From Bog-756 sp963703145 (GTDB taxonomy: Bacteria > Actinomycetota > Acidimicrobiia > Acidimicrobiales > RAAP-2): 64,000 nt of DNA. This document shows, in pieces, positions 37,634 through 46,855 of the stretch. The stretch covers positions 2,852,001 to 2,916,000 of the forward strand of contig OY969793.1 in assembly GCA_963703145.1 (NCBI GenBank), given 5' to 3'. Under the pieces are notes generated by a model. The model worked only from the letters and a program-made list of their open reading frames with translations. It made no database searches and was not told the DNA's origin. Positions within the stretch are counted from its first letter, which is position 1, and each line of letters begins with the position of its first letter. The translations under genes and the position numbers were made by a program.

Positions 37634-37819
37634 TCCATCTCCTCGCAGGGCAAGCACTGCGCCATTGGCATTCACTGACGACGGCCGGTCTAGCAGGAGT
37701 GCCACGCGGACTGCCCCACAACGCCGGCTATGGACACATGATTATGGGGCCCGACAATTCAGCTGTAGAGGATAATGACTACTGGATGCTCATCAGCCTA
37801 GGAATCTGAGATATTTCGG

Positions 37820-37840
37820 CCTTAGCTCAAACAGCTGAGG
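37820..37840. repeat. Dispersed palindrome, variant arm
   Basis: CCTTAGC-TCAAACA-GCTGAGG. One arm base differs (C to T), which keeps a G-T pair in a folded RNA. It lies between the 3' end of the P450 gene and the 5' end of the kinase gene. Confidence 0.75.
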
Positions 37841-37915
37841 CGAATGGCGGTGAACTGTACCCCGAGTCTCTAGCTATTTGTACCAAATCATCCACCGGCA
37901 CGTTGGCGATCGTCC

Positions 37916-39135
37916 CTAGGAGGCCACCAGTTCCACGGGCAGCTCCTCATGACGGCGGACCATGAGGCTGTTTGCCCATCTCGGTGAATGCTGAGGATCC
38001 AGTGTGATGTCACTGGTCCTGGCCAGCAAAACACTGAGCACGTTCCTGGCTTCAACCCGAGCGAGGGGTGCCCCAACGCAGTGATGGATGCCTCTGCCAA
38101 ACGCCACATGCCTCCGTGGAACTTTCCGATTGGGGTCAATGGTCTCTGGTTTGTCAAACACCTCGGGGTCACGGTTGGCAGAACCCCAGAGCAGAAGGGC
38201 CGTCGATCCGCCCGGGATCACTACGCCCCCGAGTGCGGTGTCATGTTGCACAAACCGCATGTGGTAGCGGAAAGGTGGCTCCAACCGCAGAGCCTCCTCC
38301 ACGAACAACGGGATTAGCTCAGGGTTCCCACGAAGAAATTCTGGAGGTCTGGATGTTCCGCCAGGATGCGGACCGCGTTCCCAAGCAGACTGGTTGTGGA
38401 TTCACCGCCTGCGCTCAGCAGGGTGTGCAGAATGACGATGGCCTCGTACTCAGAGAAAGCCTCACTCTTGACGCCTTGGGCCACGGCCCCGAGGAGGTCT
38501 GTCGTCGGTTCAGTCATAGCCGTCGAGAGCTGGCGAGATACCCACTCCTGAATCTCACCAGTCCGGGCGATTGACGCAACCAACTCGTCGTAGGACAGCG
38601 TCGATCCCAGCATCGCGGTCGAGTCGAAGGCTGCGTTCAACAACTCGTTGAGTTGACTGTCGTGGAATCCGATGAGACGGCTGATCATCGTGATGGGCAC
38701 AACGTTGCCGATAGCCGCCATGAAGTCCACCGACCCCTGGTCGATAGCCTTACTCACGCAGTCCTCGGCGATCTCAACGATGTCTGGCTCCAGTGCTGCC
38801 ATGCGCTTGGCCACAAGCTCAGGAAACACCGCGTCTCGGTGGAGTGCATGCATCGGGGGGTCGGCCGTGGCCAGTGCCTGGACCCCGTCATCGCCAAAGT
38901 GGAGCCGACAAGGCATCCCGTCCGTGTCTCGATAGAGGAGACAGTGGATGTTCGACGAAAAGTCCTCCACCCGGCTGGCAGCCTCGGCGAGGAGTTGGAA
39001 CGTAGCTACCGTGTAGATCCCAGTGCCAGGTACTTCCCACACAGGTGCACGTTCCCGCAGGTCCTCGTAGAACTCATAAGGCTTGTCGATCACGGCTGGA
39101 TCAAGTAGGTGCGTCCCGGAGATCGTTAGGGCCAT
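37916..39135 (-). pseudogene. Cytochrome P450, frameshifted in the middle
   Basis: The two parts would form one P450 of about 405 residues. Part 1 (38314-39135) has the N-terminus and I-helix (LLSAGGESTTSLL). Part 2 (37916-38308) has the ExxR region (VEEALRLEPPFRYHMR) and the heme loop (VAFGRGIHHCVGAPLARVEA). They are joined by PDLQNFFVGTLS and a stop, whereas reading one base off gives GNPELIPLFVEEALR without a gap. So one base is missing near 38330. Every catalytic motif is otherwise intact, which fits a very recent mutation or a sequence error. No redox partner is adjacent. Confidence 0.88.
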
Positions 39136-39311
39136 GACAGGAAGTCTGCCACTGCTACGTTTCGAGTGCCCCGACCGCCGGATGCGTGTGTGCGCGTTAT
39201 CTAGGTCCTGGTGATTGCCACCGAATCACCGCCGCCGACCGGCATCTTTCAGGCTTATCCGTTCTCATGCGATCCTTAAATTCTCCAACCGACGAGCAAG
39301 GAACCGCACCG

Positions 39312-39782
39312 ATGGATGAAAGCACAGAACTTAAGCTCCGGGAGCTCCTTGACCGGGATCGCATCGTGGCCCTCATGAGCCGCTACTTCGCCACGATCGA
39401 CGATGCGAGTGGCCTCGACGCCGAGTGGGCGCGATCGATCTTCAGCGACGATGTTCGCGTTGAGCACCGGGGCTTCACGCTCGAAGGCACCGACGATTTA
39501 GCCGTAGGCAACCGCTTCGTCCGGGAAGGTTGGGATCGCACCTTCCACATCAGCACCAACGCTCAGGTCGAGCTCGACGGCAACCGTGCCCACCTCTGGG
39601 CTCAGCTACTGGCCATCCACGTACACCCGGAGTCGACTCCTCCCGAGCCGTACGTCATCGCCAACGTGTTCGAAGCCGATGCCCTCCGCACCGTCGACGG
39701 GTGGCGGTTCCAGACGCTGAACCTCCGACCGGTGTGGTCGAGCGGGCAGTCCCACTTCGACATCGAAGCGAGCGAACAGTGA
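39312..39782 (+). CDS. SnoaL-like/NTF2-fold protein
   Basis: The 156-residue protein has the SnoaL_4-type layout: helix LKLRELLDRDRIVALMSRYF, then DIFSDD-like DDVRVEHRGFT, and strands with HISTNAQVELDGNRAHLWAQ and DGWRFQTLNLRPVW. The family includes small-ring dehydratases, isomerases and binding proteins. AAGGA precedes the ATG at 39312, which is separated from the P450 by a divergent region. It overlaps the PPOX gene by four bases (GTGA), so the two act together. Confidence 0.85.
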   Translation: MDESTELKLRELLDRDRIVALMSRYFATIDDASGLDAEWARSIFSDDVRVEHRGFTLEGTDDLAVGNRFVREGWDRTFHISTNAQVELDGNRAHLWAQLLAIHVHPESTPPEPYVIANVFEADALRTVDGWRFQTLNLRPVWSSGQSHFDIEASEQ

Positions 39783-40207
39783 CCTCCGCACTTCCCGAAG
39801 AGCTGAGAGATCTCGTCGAATCGGGCCCTCTGACGTATGTCTCAACCATCAACGCCGACGGCAGCCCCCAGGTGACGGCGATCTGGATAGGGCTCGAAGG
39901 AGGCAGCCTCATCAGCACCCACATGCGGTACAACCTGAAGCTCCGCAACATGCAGCACGACCCTCGCGTCGTGCTGTCGTTTGCTCCGCCCCAGCGGTCC
40001 GGTGACTGGATGAGTCCGCACGCCATCATCCACGCAACCGCGAGCATCGGGCCCCTCGGCCCAACCGGGCCACTGCTGACACGACTCGCCAAGGCCTACG
40101 TCGGACCCGATGCCGAGTACCCGGACGAGTCTCAGACTGGGTACATCGTGCGTTACTCCATCGAGCGGATCGGCGGGGTGGGCCCTTGGGCCGAGGGTCC
40201 GAGTTGA
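39779..40207 (+). CDS. PPOX-class F420-dependent enzyme-like protein
   Basis: The 142-residue protein has the split beta-barrel FMN/F420-binding fold: LRDLVESGPLTYVSTINADG, SPQVTAIWIGLEGGSLISTH and NLKLRNMQHDPRVVLSFAPP, ending with VRYSIERIGGVGPW. This is the pattern of the TIGR03618-type F420-binding proteins of actinobacteria. The GTG at 39779 overlaps the stop of the SnoaL gene, so translation is coupled. Together they may handle an unknown flavin- or F420-dependent step. Confidence 0.88.
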   Translation: MTSALPEELRDLVESGPLTYVSTINADGSPQVTAIWIGLEGGSLISTHMRYNLKLRNMQHDPRVVLSFAPPQRSGDWMSPHAIIHATASIGPLGPTGPLLTRLAKAYVGPDAEYPDESQTGYIVRYSIERIGGVGPWAEGPS

Positions 40208-40237
40208 CAGTCGCCCAGCTACGGGCGGACCCAGGTT

Positions 40238-40340
40238 GCCCCTGACCACCGGATATGAACACTCGGGGACGGGCGCTGGGATCTTCCCCAGCTCTGGTGG
40301 CTGAGAGCGGATCGCCAAACCTCAGCTCATCAAGCTGAGG
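40238..40340. repeat. Palindrome cluster with GGATATG leader
   Basis: The leader (40240-40265, containing CCGGATATGAACACTCGG) is followed by a degenerate copy, CCCCAGC-TCTGGTG-GCTGAGA (40286-40306), and a perfect copy, CCTCAGC-TCATCAA-GCTGAGG (40320-40340), starts 34 bp apart. The cluster lies between two genes on the plus strand. Confidence 0.75.
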
Positions 40341-40561
40341 ACAGCAGAACTCGTACCCCGACGGAGTTCAACCGCCCTTGATGACAGGAGTCCATCGCCC
40401 GCCGCGGCGTTCGACTGTGGAACTATCTGTCAATGGCGGCTATGACCCTCTTGATTCAGGTGAGGCATTGGCCATAGGGCTTGACTCCTCCGGCTGTCGA
40501 CCTCTCCGCTGCGTCGGTTTGGTCACAATTCAGTGCCTCCAGGGGCCAGCGTGAAGGAACA

Positions 40562-41797
40562 ATGAGCGGGTCCAGTCTCAGCTACGTTGGCCTTCTGCTG
40601 GTCGCTGTCGCCGCGCTCGTTGCGCCGCTAGTGGCTGAGCTGGTACCACGCGACCTCCTTCCACCGGTTGTACTCGAGGTGGTGGCCGGCATGATTCTTG
40701 GACCGCAGGTCACAGGTTGGCTCAGGATCGATGTCCCGGTCGAAATCCTCTCCCTCCTGGGACTGGGCTTCCTGCTCTTTCTGGCTGGCATGGAACTCAC
40801 TCCGAAGTCGCTCTGGAACCGACCAGCCCGGCTCGGGCTGTTGGGGTACGTGCTCGCCGTCGGGCTCTCCTTCCCGTTGGCGCTGGTACTGAAGGGCGCG
40901 GGCGCCAATGGCGACCTGCGCATTCTCGCCATCGCTCTCACCTCAACCTCCCTCGGTGTGGTGGTCCCGGTACTTCAAGACTCGGGCGAAAGTGGCTCAA
41001 GATTTGGGCAGACCGTTCTCGCTACGGCGACAATCGGAGAGTTCACCTCGCTCCTATTGTTCACCGTGCTCTTCTCAGCCGATCCTAAGTCGACTCCGGT
41101 ACAGGTGTTCTACGTCCTCGGGTTGGGCATCAGTGGATTCATCGCCATCGTGGTGATTCGATGGTGGTGGGGCTCCCAGTGGTTCAGCGCGGCGCTCAGC
41201 CGACTCGATGAGACGACGTCGCAGCTGCGGGTACGGGCGGCCTTCGTGCTCCTCTTTGCCTTCACGGCATTGGTCAGCGGGTTCGGCCTGACATCGGTGC
41301 TTGGGACGTTTATCGCGGGGATCGTTCTGCGAGTTGCCAACGAGAAGACACCGTCTGTGGTCCAAGAGCGATACATGGCCAAGCTCAGCGCCATTGGATT
41401 TGGGTTTGTTGTACCCGTATTCTTTGTTGTCACCGGAGCACAACTCGACATCAGAGAAGTGGTGACAAGCGGGAAGACAGCGCTTCTGGTGCCGTTGATT
41501 CTGGTCTGCATGGTGGTCGATCGAGGATTGACCTCGACGCTGATGCTGAGAGGCGAACTCTCTGGACGAGGTGCTCTTGCAGCCGGAGCGTTTCAGGCGA
41601 CATCGTTGACCTTTCCCATCATCGTTGCCACCATCGGCGTCAACCTGCATTTCCTGAGCGCTCCGACTGCGGCAGCGCTCGTCACAGCAGGACTCCTGTC
41701 AGTGGTCGCCATGCCCGCACTCGCCCTACTCCTTCGACCTTGGGAAAGGACACCGTCTTCGACTGTGGGTCATGGAGGGACCCAGCTAGAGCAGTAG
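40562..41797 (+). CDS. Cation:proton antiporter (CPA2/Kef-type membrane domain)
   Basis: The 411-residue integral membrane protein has about 12 hydrophobic helices. Family features include LPPVVLEVVAGMILGPQVTG, LGLGFLLFLAGMEL, LAIALTSTSLGVVVPVLQDS and FGQTVLATATIGEFTSLLLF. The pattern fits Na+/H+ or K+/H+ exchange. There is no C-terminal regulatory nucleotide-binding domain; the chain ends just after the last helix. GAAGGAACA precedes the ATG at 40562; the frame extends to 40481. It may serve pH or salt homeostasis. No partner gene is seen. Confidence 0.9.
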   Translation: MSGSSLSYVGLLLVAVAALVAPLVAELVPRDLLPPVVLEVVAGMILGPQVTGWLRIDVPVEILSLLGLGFLLFLAGMELTPKSLWNRPARLGLLGYVLAVGLSFPLALVLKGAGANGDLRILAIALTSTSLGVVVPVLQDSGESGSRFGQTVLATATIGEFTSLLLFTVLFSADPKSTPVQVFYVLGLGISGFIAIVVIRWWWGSQWFSAALSRLDETTSQLRVRAAFVLLFAFTALVSGFGLTSVLGTFIAGIVLRVANEKTPSVVQERYMAKLSAIGFGFVVPVFFVVTGAQLDIREVVTSGKTALLVPLILVCMVVDRGLTSTLMLRGELSGRGALAAGAFQATSLTFPIIVATIGVNLHFLSAPTAAALVTAGLLSVVAMPALALLLRPWERTPSSTVGHGGTQLEQ

Positions 41798-41846
41798 TGG
41801 AGTGCGTAGAAGGGGAGACAACAGCCTAGGTTGGTCAAAGACCAAG

Positions 41847-41966
41847 CCTCAGCTAGCAGAGCAGAGAACCGGCCGACCCTCAGCCAATTGAACTGAGGAC
41901 CGGACCCTTCTCTCAGCCGGTCGAGCTGAGACTGCGGTGGTGGGTCCTCAGCCAGTTCAGCTGAAG
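41847..41966. repeat. Array of four dispersed palindromes
   Basis: Starts at 41847 (degenerate right arm), 41878 (CCTCAGC-CAATTGA-ACTGAGG), 41911 (TCTCAGC-CGGTCGA-GCTGAGA, both outer bases changed together) and 41946 (CCTCAGC-CAGTTCA-GCTGAAG). The pitch is 31, 33 and 35 bp. The array lies between the antiporter and the GGDEF-EAL gene. Confidence 0.85.
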
Positions 41967-42062
41967 CACGTCAATCCCCACTCGTGGACGATCTGGCGCA
42001 TCAGGGTATCGGACCACGGTCGAGACCCTTCAGAAGGATCTCCAGATGCCGATATAGGCAAG

Positions 42063-44339
42063 ATGGGCTCATCGTCGACGGAGGGACTCCCGCCCGGCAC
42101 GTTCCTCTCGCGGCTTCTACGCGAATTAGGAGACCCAACACTGCTCGTTCTTCCCCTAGTAGCGGCGGCCTTTTGTCTGTTGAGGTGGCTTCATCTCATA
42201 GCCCCCGAGCCCTACTGGGTGTATGTGGTCATCATTGTGGGTGCGGCGCTGATTCGCTTAGCCCACTCCGCTCTCTGGTCAGAATCCGATACGCCTTGGC
42301 AACGGAAGGCGAACATCGGCGCCAGCATGGCGGTCATTGGCGTGGTCGCCTACTGCACGGGATGGGGCCCCATCCTGTCTATCGGATTCATCTTTGGTGC
42401 CGCAACAGCGTTGCAGGAGTTCGACTCGACCGTCACCTGGCCTTGTCTCATTTGGACCACGATCATTTTGGTACTCGGCCAGATCGCCATCGTCACGGGT
42501 CTCGCGCCGACCCTGATTAAGGAACCCACCGTCCAGGGTGTCGCGGCCTTGGGGCTCTTGGGTGCGCTCCTCGTCATCGAACTCCTAGGAAGAGCCGTTG
42601 CCGATCAGGAGAGGCTGGCAGATGAGCTGCGCCGTTCTGAGCGGCGATTCTCGGCGCTGGTAACCCGTTCGAGTGACATTGTCATGGTGGTGTCACCCGA
42701 GGGGACGATCCAGTACGCGAGTCCAGCATTCGAAGCGGTCCTCGGTTATCCAATAGGTGAAGCGCAACGACTCCATGGACCGGTGTTGATCCATCCCGAC
42801 GACATAGAGGGGCTCCGAGCCGCCTTGGAGGCAACCCACTCACCGGACGCCACTGTCCATCAGGAAATCCGACTCATTTCTTCGAGGGGAGAGTACCTGT
42901 GGTTCGAGGCCGCAATGACCAATTTGACCGATGATCCCGATGTGAGTGGGATCGTGGCAAATATGCGCGACATCACTCGGCGAAAGGATGCCGAAGATCG
43001 CCTGGCCCACGCCGCCCTCCACGATTCTCTCACTGGGCTTCCCAATCGGAGCCTTATCCAAAATCGGATCGAACAGATGCACGCCCGTGCCCGACGACAG
43101 CACATCCCCACCGCTGTCCTCTTCATCGACCTCGACAACTTCAAGGACATCAATGACACCTTGGGCCACGAGGCCGGAGACCAGCTCCTGGCGGGAGTAG
43201 CGGCGAGATTGACGACGGCACTCCGAGAAGAGGACACGGTTGGCCGGCTCGGGGGAGACGAGTTTGTCGTCCTGGTTGAGGATGGTTCCCTCGCAGCGGG
43301 CCCGGATGTGGTTGCTGAACGCATCAGGGATGTCTTGGCCACACCTTTCAGGGTCTTGGCCAGTGAGACACCGCTTCAGATAACGGCAAGTATCGGCATC
43401 GCCGAAGGAGACCGACTGGACCCTGGAGAGTTACTTCGGGATGCCGACATTGCTCTCTACCGGGCAAAAGCGGCGGGGAAAGACTGCGCTGTGACCTTCG
43501 TGCCCACTATGCACGAAGAAATCAACGATCAGCGGGCCATCGAAGTGGACCTGCAACATGCTCTCGAACAGCAGCAATTCTTTCTCCAGTACCAACCCAC
43601 CATCGATCTGTCGACCGGGGCGTTCAACGGGGTGGAGGCGCTGTTGCGCTGGCGCCATCCAGAGAGGGGCCTGATTCAGCCCGGTGGGTTCATTCCGGCC
43701 CTCGAATCGAGCGGCCTGATCGTGCCAGTCGGGGAATGGGTGCTATTCGAGGCCTGCCGCCAGGGTAAGGAGTGGCACGACCAAGGTCATGCCATGGCAA
43801 TGTCTGTCAACGTATCGGCGATTCAATTGGAGCGAGACAGGGTCATCGATGATGTTCACGGGGCGTTGTCCTCGACGGGATTTGATCCGGATCTGTTGAT
43901 TTTGGAGTTGACCGAGAGCACATTGATGAACGATGTCGAAGCGACACTTGTACGGTTAAACCTGCTGAAGGCTCTCGGAGTCCGACTAGCCATCGATGAT
44001 TTTGGAACCGGCTATTCCTCGCTGTCCTACTTGCGCCAATTCCCCATCGACGTACTCAAAATCGACCAGTCCTTTGTCTCGGGAATGGCAGAGACCAGAG
44101 AATCGGCAGCCATTGTGCACACCCTTGTTCAGCTCGGGAAGGTTCTGGGTCTGACCACCGTCGCCGAAGGTGTCGAGAGCGCCGAGCAGCGAGACCGGCT
44201 CCGAGCCGAAGGCGTCAATGTCGGGCAGGGTTATCTGTTCTCTAAGCCACTTGACGTGGCCGATGTGAACTGTCTCTGGCAAGAATCGATAGGAGAGTCC
44301 AATGGTGTCATCGCCTCGAATTCTGTCGTCACGAACTGA
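42063..44339 (+). CDS. Membrane PAS-GGDEF-EAL c-di-GMP protein
   Basis: The protein of about 758 residues has an N-terminal membrane domain with about six hydrophobic helices, then a PAS domain (RRFSALVTRSSDIVMVVSPEG, about residues 180-300). A GGDEF domain follows (GRLGGDEFVVLVED, intact) with an I-site RxxD (REED) five residues upstream for product inhibition. The C-terminal EAL domain is also intact (EALLRWRHPERG, DDFGTGYSSLSYL, VAEGVES). It could both make and degrade c-di-GMP. I chose the ATG at 42063; an extended frame to 41937 would run back through the palindrome array, which argues against it. Confidence 0.92.
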   Translation: MGSSSTEGLPPGTFLSRLLRELGDPTLLVLPLVAAAFCLLRWLHLIAPEPYWVYVVIIVGAALIRLAHSALWSESDTPWQRKANIGASMAVIGVVAYCTGWGPILSIGFIFGAATALQEFDSTVTWPCLIWTTIILVLGQIAIVTGLAPTLIKEPTVQGVAALGLLGALLVIELLGRAVADQERLADELRRSERRFSALVTRSSDIVMVVSPEGTIQYASPAFEAVLGYPIGEAQRLHGPVLIHPDDIEGLRAALEATHSPDATVHQEIRLISSRGEYLWFEAAMTNLTDDPDVSGIVANMRDITRRKDAEDRLAHAALHDSLTGLPNRSLIQNRIEQMHARARRQHIPTAVLFIDLDNFKDINDTLGHEAGDQLLAGVAARLTTALREEDTVGRLGGDEFVVLVEDGSLAAGPDVVAERIRDVLATPFRVLASETPLQITASIGIAEGDRLDPGELLRDADIALYRAKAAGKDCAVTFVPTMHEEINDQRAIEVDLQHALEQQQFFLQYQPTIDLSTGAFNGVEALLRWRHPERGLIQPGGFIPALESSGLIVPVGEWVLFEACRQGKEWHDQGHAMAMSVNVSAIQLERDRVIDDVHGALSSTGFDPDLLILELTESTLMNDVEATLVRLNLLKALGVRLAIDDFGTGYSSLSYLRQFPIDVLKIDQSFVSGMAETRESAAIVHTLVQLGKVLGLTTVAEGVESAEQRDRLRAEGVNVGQGYLFSKPLDVADVNCLWQESIGESNGVIASNSVVTN

Positions 44340-44479
44340 TTCTCGTGTGAGCCTCGACAGCTTCGTCATGACCGGCGGATATCTCCGCCCGCAGACCCCC
44401 GAACTGTTCATGAGCCCGGCATAGCTGCTACCTCTAGGATCAGGCTGGCGCCCAATCCGACCAATTCATGGGGCTTTGA

Positions 44480-44668
44480 GTCGAGGCGCCGTCTTTTTCG
44501 ATACGAGCGGTGCGTCTTGGCGAGAATCACATCGTCACGCTCCGAGGTGAATTGGATCTTGAATCCGCCGAGGGGTTATTCGATTTGGCTGGAGGGCCTT
44601 ACCGGACTAGTGGTCCGCGCGCCCGGAAGACTTCCAACCGCCCCAATGAAGCCGGATTTGTCTGTTGA
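44480..44668 (+). pseudogene. STAS-domain (anti-sigma antagonist-like) remnant
   Basis: The frame reads EAPSFSIRAVRLGENHIVTL, then RGELDLESAEGLFDLAGG, matching the N-terminal half of STAS proteins (strand, then RGELDLxSA). No start codon is present (a stop lies immediately before) and the resemblance fades after about 44590. It is a leftover of an anti-sigma-factor antagonist-like gene. Confidence 0.55.
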
Positions 44669-44806
44669 CCGCACCCTGGCGAACTGCCTCTGCACCGTTC
44701 GGCGGAGAGCGTGGTCGGTCGCGGCGCCAATGTCCAGCTTCGCTGTTCACGACCATAGTGGCGCGAGACTTGTCCGATTAAGTCGAGGTCTGGTCGGTCG
44801 AAAGGT

Positions 44807-44862
44807 CGGAGTTGTGACGTACTCCGATTCGATGGTCCTAATGGTTTCAATGGTCCTATAGT
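44807..44862 (+). promoter_or_regulatory. Promoter region of the secreted esterase gene
   Basis: TATAGT (44857-44862) ends six bases before the ATG at 44869, fitting a leaderless transcript. Upstream are an inverted repeat CGGAGT-N8-ACTCCG (44807-44826) and a direct repeat ATGGTCCTA (two copies, near 44832 and 44850), possible regulator sites. Confidence 0.55.
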
Positions 44863-44868
44863 GCCGCC

Positions 44869-45885
44869 ATGTCCCTCAAGAAAAGCATTGTGGCACTCTT
44901 GGTGCTGGCGTTGGTGCTCGCCGGGCAGTTGGCGGCGCCAGGTGCTCCCTCGGCCAGCGCTACTGTGCCACCGCAACCGTCAGCCGGCTGTCAATCAGGG
45001 ACAGCGCTCCAGGGGAATGGAGCGTCCGTCAATTTCTCCGCCGCTGGAGAAGCCGGAAGCTACCTGGTCGAGGGGCCTTCCGATGCGAGCTCGAGCCACC
45101 CACTCCCACTCGTCATCGACCTTCACGGCTACAGCGAGACCGCTGCGATCCAAGCCAACATCACGCAGCTCGGAAGCTACGGAATCGCGCATGACTTCAT
45201 CACGGTGACACCGCAGGTCAATGAACTGGTGCAGCACTGGGTCACTGCGCCCGGCAGCCCTGACCAGAAATTCCTGATCTCGCTTATTGGCCACATCGCA
45301 AACACGTTATGCGTTGACCGTCATCGGATCTACGTGGCCGGTTACTCGAACGGGGCGTTCATGGCGTCTGCACTGGCCTGCAGCGATGCCAGCACCATCG
45401 CGGCCGTGGCCACCGTGGCCGGGATCCAAGCTCCGCCGGTGTGCCACCCATCCCGGCGCGTTCCAGTGATTGCGTTTCACGGTACGGCGGACCCATTCGT
45501 GCCATACAAAGGGGGCATCGGGCCGGCTGCCAAAAAGCTGCCGGCAGTAAATGGGAAGGGAACGATCGGCTCCAATCTCAAGTCCAAAGCCAACGAAGGC
45601 ATCCAACAGAGCGACCTGCCGATTCCCGTGGAAGAAGCTCGCTGGGCCGCGAGGAACGGTTGCTCGAAAACCCCGAAATCTTCGACGGTGACGAGCAATG
45701 TAACGCTGATTGCCTATCACTGCCCGGGCAATGCCAGCGTTGAGCTGTACAGGGAGAGCGGGGACGGCCACATCTGGGCGGGAAGCCAAGCCATGGTGGC
45801 GATCGCATCCTATGTGGGCAAGACGACGTTCTCGATCAATGCGAACCAGCTGATATGGAAATTCTTCACTAGTCATTCCGTGTAA
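44869..45885 (+). CDS. Secreted alpha/beta hydrolase, PHB depolymerase/feruloyl esterase type
   Basis: The 338-residue protein has a signal peptide (IVALLVLALVLAGQLAAPGA). The hydrolase core shows LVIDLHGYSETAAIQ (oxyanion region), the nucleophile elbow VAGYSNGAFMASALAC, an acid in FHGTADPFVPY and a His in GDGHIWAGS. This matches the LpqC/PHB depolymerase/feruloyl esterase family. It should hydrolyse an extracellular ester. A TATAGT box six bases before the ATG suggests leaderless transcription. Confidence 0.88.
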   Translation: MSLKKSIVALLVLALVLAGQLAAPGAPSASATVPPQPSAGCQSGTALQGNGASVNFSAAGEAGSYLVEGPSDASSSHPLPLVIDLHGYSETAAIQANITQLGSYGIAHDFITVTPQVNELVQHWVTAPGSPDQKFLISLIGHIANTLCVDRHRIYVAGYSNGAFMASALACSDASTIAAVATVAGIQAPPVCHPSRRVPVIAFHGTADPFVPYKGGIGPAAKKLPAVNGKGTIGSNLKSKANEGIQQSDLPIPVEEARWAARNGCSKTPKSSTVTSNVTLIAYHCPGNASVELYRESGDGHIWAGSQAMVAIASYVGKTTFSINANQLIWKFFTSHSV

Positions 45886-45921
45886 GCATCGGTCCGCCAG
45901 CGCAAGAGCGCGTCGCCGATG

Positions 45922-46314
45922 TCAGATCGAACGGTTCCTCCAGGATGCGGCAAAGCGGCGAACACCTCCTTTGCCGCTTCTATTGAGCACTGCTGGGCTT
46001 TGATCTTCGGGCCGACGCGTTCTCAGTGGCGACCCTCTACGGACGGTCTTCGGAGGCGACCGGGCCACTCTCGGGCGGGGAATGGTCCACAGCCACGCCT
46101 GCCAACACTGGCGGTCACGGTCTGCCCACCGCACCCTCGTCCGCGGATGTCGGCCCTCCGAAGTGGCCACCAGGTTGCGATCAGGTGGCCAGGGCGGCTC
46201 AGCCTCCCATGAGGCGATCACCTCGGCGAAAGCAAGGTCGAGCAGCTCCGGATCGGCCAAAACCACGTCAAGGAACTCGTTCCTCACCGCCACCTCGATG
46301 CTTTGTGTGACCAT
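45922..46314 (-). CDS. Possible small protein downstream of hsp20
   Basis: The 130-codon frame starts six bases after the Hsp20 stop codon. The first ~45 residues (SIEVAVRNEFLDVVLADPEL, then DLAFAEVIASWEAEPPWPP) look like protein, and similar short acidic N-termini occur in small actinobacterial proteins. The remainder is rich in Arg and Ser and may be non-coding read-through. No Shine-Dalgarno is seen. Function unknown; it may not be real. Confidence 0.4.
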   Translation of the reverse strand: MVTQSIEVAVRNEFLDVVLADPELLDLAFAEVIASWEAEPPWPPDRNLVATSEGRHPRTRVRWADRDRQCWQAWLWTIPRPRVARSPPKTVRRGSPLRTRRPEDQSPAVLNRSGKGGVRRFAASWRNRSI

Positions 46315-46320
46315 GAGAGA

Positions 46321-46797
46321 TCACGCTGAGACTGGCTGGCGATCCTCAGCGGTGGCCGAGATCACCTGAGAGTCCCCGGCCGCCGACACGGGAGCTTGCT
46401 CGTCGGTGGTGACGGTGATCTTGCGAGGCTTAGCCCGCTCCGCCACTGGGATCGTGAGCCGGAGCACACCGCTGTTGTAGGTGGCGGTGATTCCACCGGT
46501 GTCGAGTGCGTCTCCCAGGATGACCTGTCGGCTGAACATGCCCCTCGGACGTTCCGAGGCCACCAACTCGACCTCGGGCCCGGTTGCGGTCCGGCGCTCA
46601 GCCCGGACGGTCAGCACATTTCGCTCCACATCGAGATCGATGCTGGCCGGGTCGATTCCCGGCAGGTCGAACTCAACGACGAACTCGTTGCCGTCACGCC
46701 AGGCATCCATGGGCATGGTTGCTGGGCGGGCAGGGGTTCCGAACACTTGCTCGGTCAACCGGTCGAACTGACGGAATGGATCGGAACGAACAAGCAT
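46321..46797 (-). CDS. hsp20: Hsp20/alpha-crystallin small heat-shock protein
   Basis: The 158-residue protein has an N-terminal arm (MLVRSDPFRQFDRLTEQVF) and the alpha-crystallin domain (about residues 35-130: EFVVEFDLPGIDPASIDLDV, VRAERRTATGPEVELVASER and ATYNSGVLRLTIPVAERAKP with the conserved GVL). It binds unfolding proteins as an oligomer and holds them for refolding. AAGGAGG precedes the ATG at 46797. The gene lies head to head with an HspR-like repressor gene, which is the expected regulator. Confidence 0.95.
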   Translation of the reverse strand: MLVRSDPFRQFDRLTEQVFGTPARPATMPMDAWRDGNEFVVEFDLPGIDPASIDLDVERNVLTVRAERRTATGPEVELVASERPRGMFSRQVILGDALDTGGITATYNSGVLRLTIPVAERAKPRKITVTTDEQAPVSAAGDSQVISATAEDRQPVSA

Positions 46798-46855
46798 GAT
46801 GCACCCTCCTTGATCCGGCCGGAGGCGTCCCTTCTGCGTCTCCGGATCTATGGTT

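Larger units (their letters stand above)
44340..44868. other. 529-bp region with a STAS-gene remnant and promoter
   Basis: After the EAL stop there is an imperfect hairpin (arms GGCGGA and TCCGCC near 44373). The region also holds a decayed STAS-like frame (44480-44668) and the promoter of the next gene. No other gene is apparent. Confidence 0.5.
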
